Source: Actinomycetota bacterium
Lineage (GTDB): Bacteria; Actinomycetota; Thermoleophilia; Gaiellales; Gaiellaceae
Direction: 5' to 3'
Length of the DNA stretch: 7,327 nucleotides
Assembly: GCA_005885565.1 (NCBI GenBank)
Contig: VAXK01000024.1
Span: forward strand, 1-7,327
Shown here: positions 5,270 through 7,327 of the stretch, in pieces
Layout of the letters: the number at the start of each line of letters is the position of its first letter
Position numbering within the stretch: position 1 is the stretch's first letter
The notes under the pieces: model-generated
Database searches by the model: none
What the model saw: the letters and a program-made list of their open reading frames with translations, nothing else
What the model was told of the DNA's origin: nothing
Translations under genes and position numbers: made by a program

Positions 5270-6666
5270 ACCGAGTCCCGATCCGGCTCCGGCTCACGGC
5301 CACCTTCGCGCTCGCGATGGCCGTCGTGCTCGCCGCCGCCGGCTTCCTCCTCTACCACCACCTTGCCGCATCGCTCGACCGCACGCTCGCGCAGGGCCTG
5401 CGGGCACGCGCCGGCGACGTCTCCGCGCTCGTGCAACAAGCCGACACCGGATTGCGCGACGCACGGCTCAATGCAGGGAACACGGGCTTCGCACAGGTGC
5501 TCGACGCCCGCGGCCGGATCTTCGACCAGACGCCGACGCTCGGCCGGAGGCCGTTGCTGACGCCCGAACAGCTCAGACGGGCACGACACGCTCCGCTCGT
5601 CGTCGGCCGGACGCGACGGGCGGCGGAGAGCGTCCGTCTGCTCGCGATACCGGTCTCCGCCCAGGGCCGGCGTCTCGTCGTGGTCGTCGGCACGCCGCTC
5701 GAGGCCCGCGACGACGCCCTCGCGACGCTCCGCACCGAGCTGCTCGTCGGGGGACCCACCGCGTTGCTCCTCGCTTCGCTGATCGGCTACCTGCTGGCGG
5801 CCGCCGCGCTGCGTCCGGTCGAGCGAATGCGCGCACGCGCCGCGGCGATCTCCGCCAACCGGCTCTCCGAGCGTCTCCCCATCGCGGCCTCCCGGGACGA
5901 GATCGCGCGGCTGGGCGAGACGCTCAACCAGATGCTCGGCCGGCTGGAGACGGCGCTGGAGCGAGAGCGGAGCTTCGTCGCCGACGCCAGCCACGAGCTG
6001 AGAACACCACTCGCCCACCTGCGGACGGAGGTCGAGCTCGCCCTCGAGAGTCCACGAGAGAGAGACGAGCTGGAAGCGGCCTTGCGCTCCGTCGGCCATG
6101 AAAGCGACCGCCTCTCGCAGCTCGCCGAGGACCTCCTGCTTCTCGCCCGACTGGACAAGGGAACCCTCCCGATCCGGCGGGACGAGATCGACTTGGACGA
6201 GCTCCTCGACGGAGTGGCAGTGCGCTTCGAACGCCGCGCCGGAGACGCCGGACGAACGATCGAGAGCGACGGCAGCGGCGGTCGGGCCCGCGTCGACCGA
6301 CTCCGTATCGAGCAAGCCCTCGGCAACCTGATCGACAACGCTCTCCGGCACGGAGCCGGAACGATCCACGTCTCCGCCGCGCAAGACGGCGACTGGCTGG
6401 AATTCCACGTAGCCGACGAGGGCCCTGGATTCCCAGCCGACTTCGCCCCCCACGCCTTCGAGCGCTTCAGCCGCGCCGACCAGCACAGAGGCAGCGGCGG
6501 AACAGGCCTCGGGCTCGCCATCGTCGCCGCCGTGGCGCAGGCCCACGGAGGATCCGCAACAGCCTTGAACGCACGCGGCGGCGGCAGCGACGTCTCCATC
6601 CGCTTCCCGAACCGGCGCGCGTACCACGGCCGGGCGGACGCTCGCATACCCGAGCCGGTCGGTTAG
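5266..6666 (+). CDS. Membrane sensor histidine kinase, partner of the upstream response regulator
   Basis: The protein has 466 residues. It starts at TTG 5266, which shares the bases TTGA with the stop of the regulator gene, a sign of translational coupling. A first membrane helix (about 10-30) and a second (about 158-182) enclose an extracytoplasmic sensor region of about 125 residues without cysteines or a recognisable ligand fold. The HAMP domain spans about 180-232. The HisKA domain carries the phosphorylated His243 in SHELRTP. The ATPase domain has the N box NLIDNALRH (354-362), G1 DEGPGF (384-389), F box FERFSR (398-403) and G2 GTGLGLAIV (412-420). All catalytic motifs are intact. It should phosphorylate Asp51 of the regulator; the signal is unknown. 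The last 20 or so residues extend beyond the ATPase core, and the stop codon overlaps the convergent NhaA-fusion gene. Confidence 0.95.
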   Translation: MNRVPIRLRLTATFALAMAVVLAAAGFLLYHHLAASLDRTLAQGLRARAGDVSALVQQADTGLRDARLNAGNTGFAQVLDARGRIFDQTPTLGRRPLLTPEQLRRARHAPLVVGRTRRAAESVRLLAIPVSAQGRRLVVVVGTPLEARDDALATLRTELLVGGPTALLLASLIGYLLAAAALRPVERMRARAAAISANRLSERLPIAASRDEIARLGETLNQMLGRLETALERERSFVADASHELRTPLAHLRTEVELALESPRERDELEAALRSVGHESDRLSQLAEDLLLLARLDKGTLPIRRDEIDLDELLDGVAVRFERRAGDAGRTIESDGSGGRARVDRLRIEQALGNLIDNALRHGAGTIHVSAAQDGDWLEFHVADEGPGFPADFAPHAFERFSRADQHRGSGGTGLGLAIVAAVAQAHGGSATALNARGGGSDVSIRFPNRRAYHGRADARIPEPVG

Positions 6667-7327
6667 CCCGTCGCGAGGACCGCCCGTGCGCCCGCTGCGC
6701 GCACGGCTGCGGAGAGCGTGGCGATGTCGTAGGCGCCGTAGTGGCGGCGGCCGTTGACGAAGAAGGTCGGGGTGCCGGAGACGCCGCTCAGGTCGGCGCT
6801 GTCCACGTCGTCGGCGACCCGCGCGGCGCCGACGTGCCCGCGCAGGTCGTCCGTGAAGCGTTCGACGTCGAGCCCCAGCTGCTCGGCGTAGCCGATCAGG
6901 TCGCTCGGGCGCAGCGCGTCCTGGTGGTCGAGCAGGAGGTCGTGCATCTCCCAGAACGCGCCTTGCTCGGCGGCCGCCTCCGACGCTTCGGCGGCGAGCT
7001 GGGCCCGGGGATGGACGTCGTTCAGCGGCAGGTGCCGCCAGACGTAGCGGACGTCGGCGAAGTCGCGCAGCAGCTCGCGCACGACCGGCTCGGCCTGGCC
7101 GCAGTAGGGGCATTCGAAGTCGCCGTACTCGACCACGGTGACGGGCGCCTCGGCCGGGCCGCGCACGTGGTCGCGCTCGGGATCGACGTCGAGGTAGAGA
7201 TCGGTGAGCGGCTCGGCGGTGCCGAGCAGGCCGCGCAGATGCAGGCGGCGCGGAAGGAGCGCGAGCGCGCGGAAGAGCACCCAGGTGAGCGTCGACGCGC
7301 CCAGGGCGGCGCTCAGGATGCCGAGCT
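6663..7327 (-). CDS. nhaA: C-terminal part of a Na+/H+ antiporter NhaA fused to a DsbA/thioredoxin-like domain
   Basis: The minus-strand frame is open to the window edge; the visible part has 220 residues. The first 28 or so (LGILSAALGASTLTWVLFRAL...) look like the last membrane helix of NhaA, then comes the linker LTDLYLDVDPERDHVRG. A DsbA-like thioredoxin domain follows: VTVVEYGDFECPYCGQAEP with the CPYC active site, a helical insert, and SGTPTFFVNG with the cis-proline. NhaA proteins with this C-terminal domain are known in actinobacteria, and the linker matches my memory of them. The antiporter part would exchange Na+ for H+ across the membrane; the redox role and side of the fused domain are not settled. 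An internal GTG at 7280 could make a free thioredoxin-like protein, but the hydrophobic sequence continues upstream without a stop. The stop TAA overlaps the kinase stop TAG in TTAG (6663-6666). Confidence 0.82.
   Translation of the reverse strand, partial: LGILSAALGASTLTWVLFRALALLPRRLHLRGLLGTAEPLTDLYLDVDPERDHVRGPAEAPVTVVEYGDFECPYCGQAEPVVRELLRDFADVRYVWRHLPLNDVHPRAQLAAEASEAAAEQGAFWEMHDLLLDHQDALRPSDLIGYAEQLGLDVERFTDDLRGHVGAARVADDVDSADLSGVSGTPTFFVNGRRHYGAYDIATLSAAVRAAGARAVLATG

Noticed and set aside
5242..7113. Very long open minus-strand frame opposite the kinase and across the NhaA-fusion end
   Set aside because: It is a shadow frame: composition is Arg/Gly/Asp-biased, no domains are seen, and the kinase on the plus strand has every expected motif.
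1..7327. Mobile element, CRISPR array, tRNA or phage attachment site
   Set aside because: No transposase, terminal inverted repeats, regularly spaced repeat array or tRNA-like cloverleaf was found when reading both strands; composition looks uniform.

Overview
The window is GC-rich DNA with a strong G/C preference at third codon positions. It is densely coding and uses GTG, TTG and apparently CTG starts. The gene types (a secreted 'NPYFPLP' protein, an NhaA antiporter fused to a DsbA-like domain, OmpR-family two-component genes with leaderless-looking promoters) fit an actinobacterium. My best guess is the Thermoleophilia (Solirubrobacterales or Gaiellales); this placement is inferred from style and protein families, not from a marker gene. 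No RNA genes, CRISPR arrays, transposases or phage genes are visible.

Layout. Bases 1-629 (minus) hold a lipoprotein gene cut by the window edge. Bases 675-2246 (minus) encode a five-helix membrane protein with an extracytoplasmic sulfatase/alkaline-phosphatase-superfamily domain. A 127-base divergent control region separates it from a secreted protein of unknown function (2374-3102, plus), which ends in a long hairpin. Next comes an NAD-dependent epimerase/dehydratase (3205-4044, plus) that seems to start at CTG and ends in a perfect 13-bp hairpin. A small acidic secreted protein (4107-4445, minus) is divergent from an OmpR-type response regulator (4592-5269, plus), which is translationally coupled to a sensor histidine kinase (5266-6666, plus). 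Convergent with the kinase, and overlapping its stop codon, is the 3' end of an NhaA-DsbA fusion gene (6663-7327, minus), cut by the other edge.

The main hidden structure is a DNA motif. Five sites are tandem 11-base repeats of the form nTTCAnnnnnn or its close variant TCTCA. They lie at 649-670, 2266-2287, 2312-2333, 4502-4523 and 4552-4573. Each lies upstream of a gene and points towards it. At four of them a hexamer resembling a -10 element follows at nearly constant distance. This is the architecture of OmpR/PhoB-family operators and resembles the 11-nt direct-repeat PHO boxes (GTTCA-type) of Streptomyces PhoP. The sites precede the lipoprotein, the sulfatase-like enzyme, the secreted protein, the small acidic protein and the response regulator itself. 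The simplest reading is a local cell-envelope regulon in which the two-component system regulates itself and the four exported or membrane-protein genes beside it. Control by a distant PhoP homologue is the main alternative. The epimerase and the NhaA fusion show no such site.
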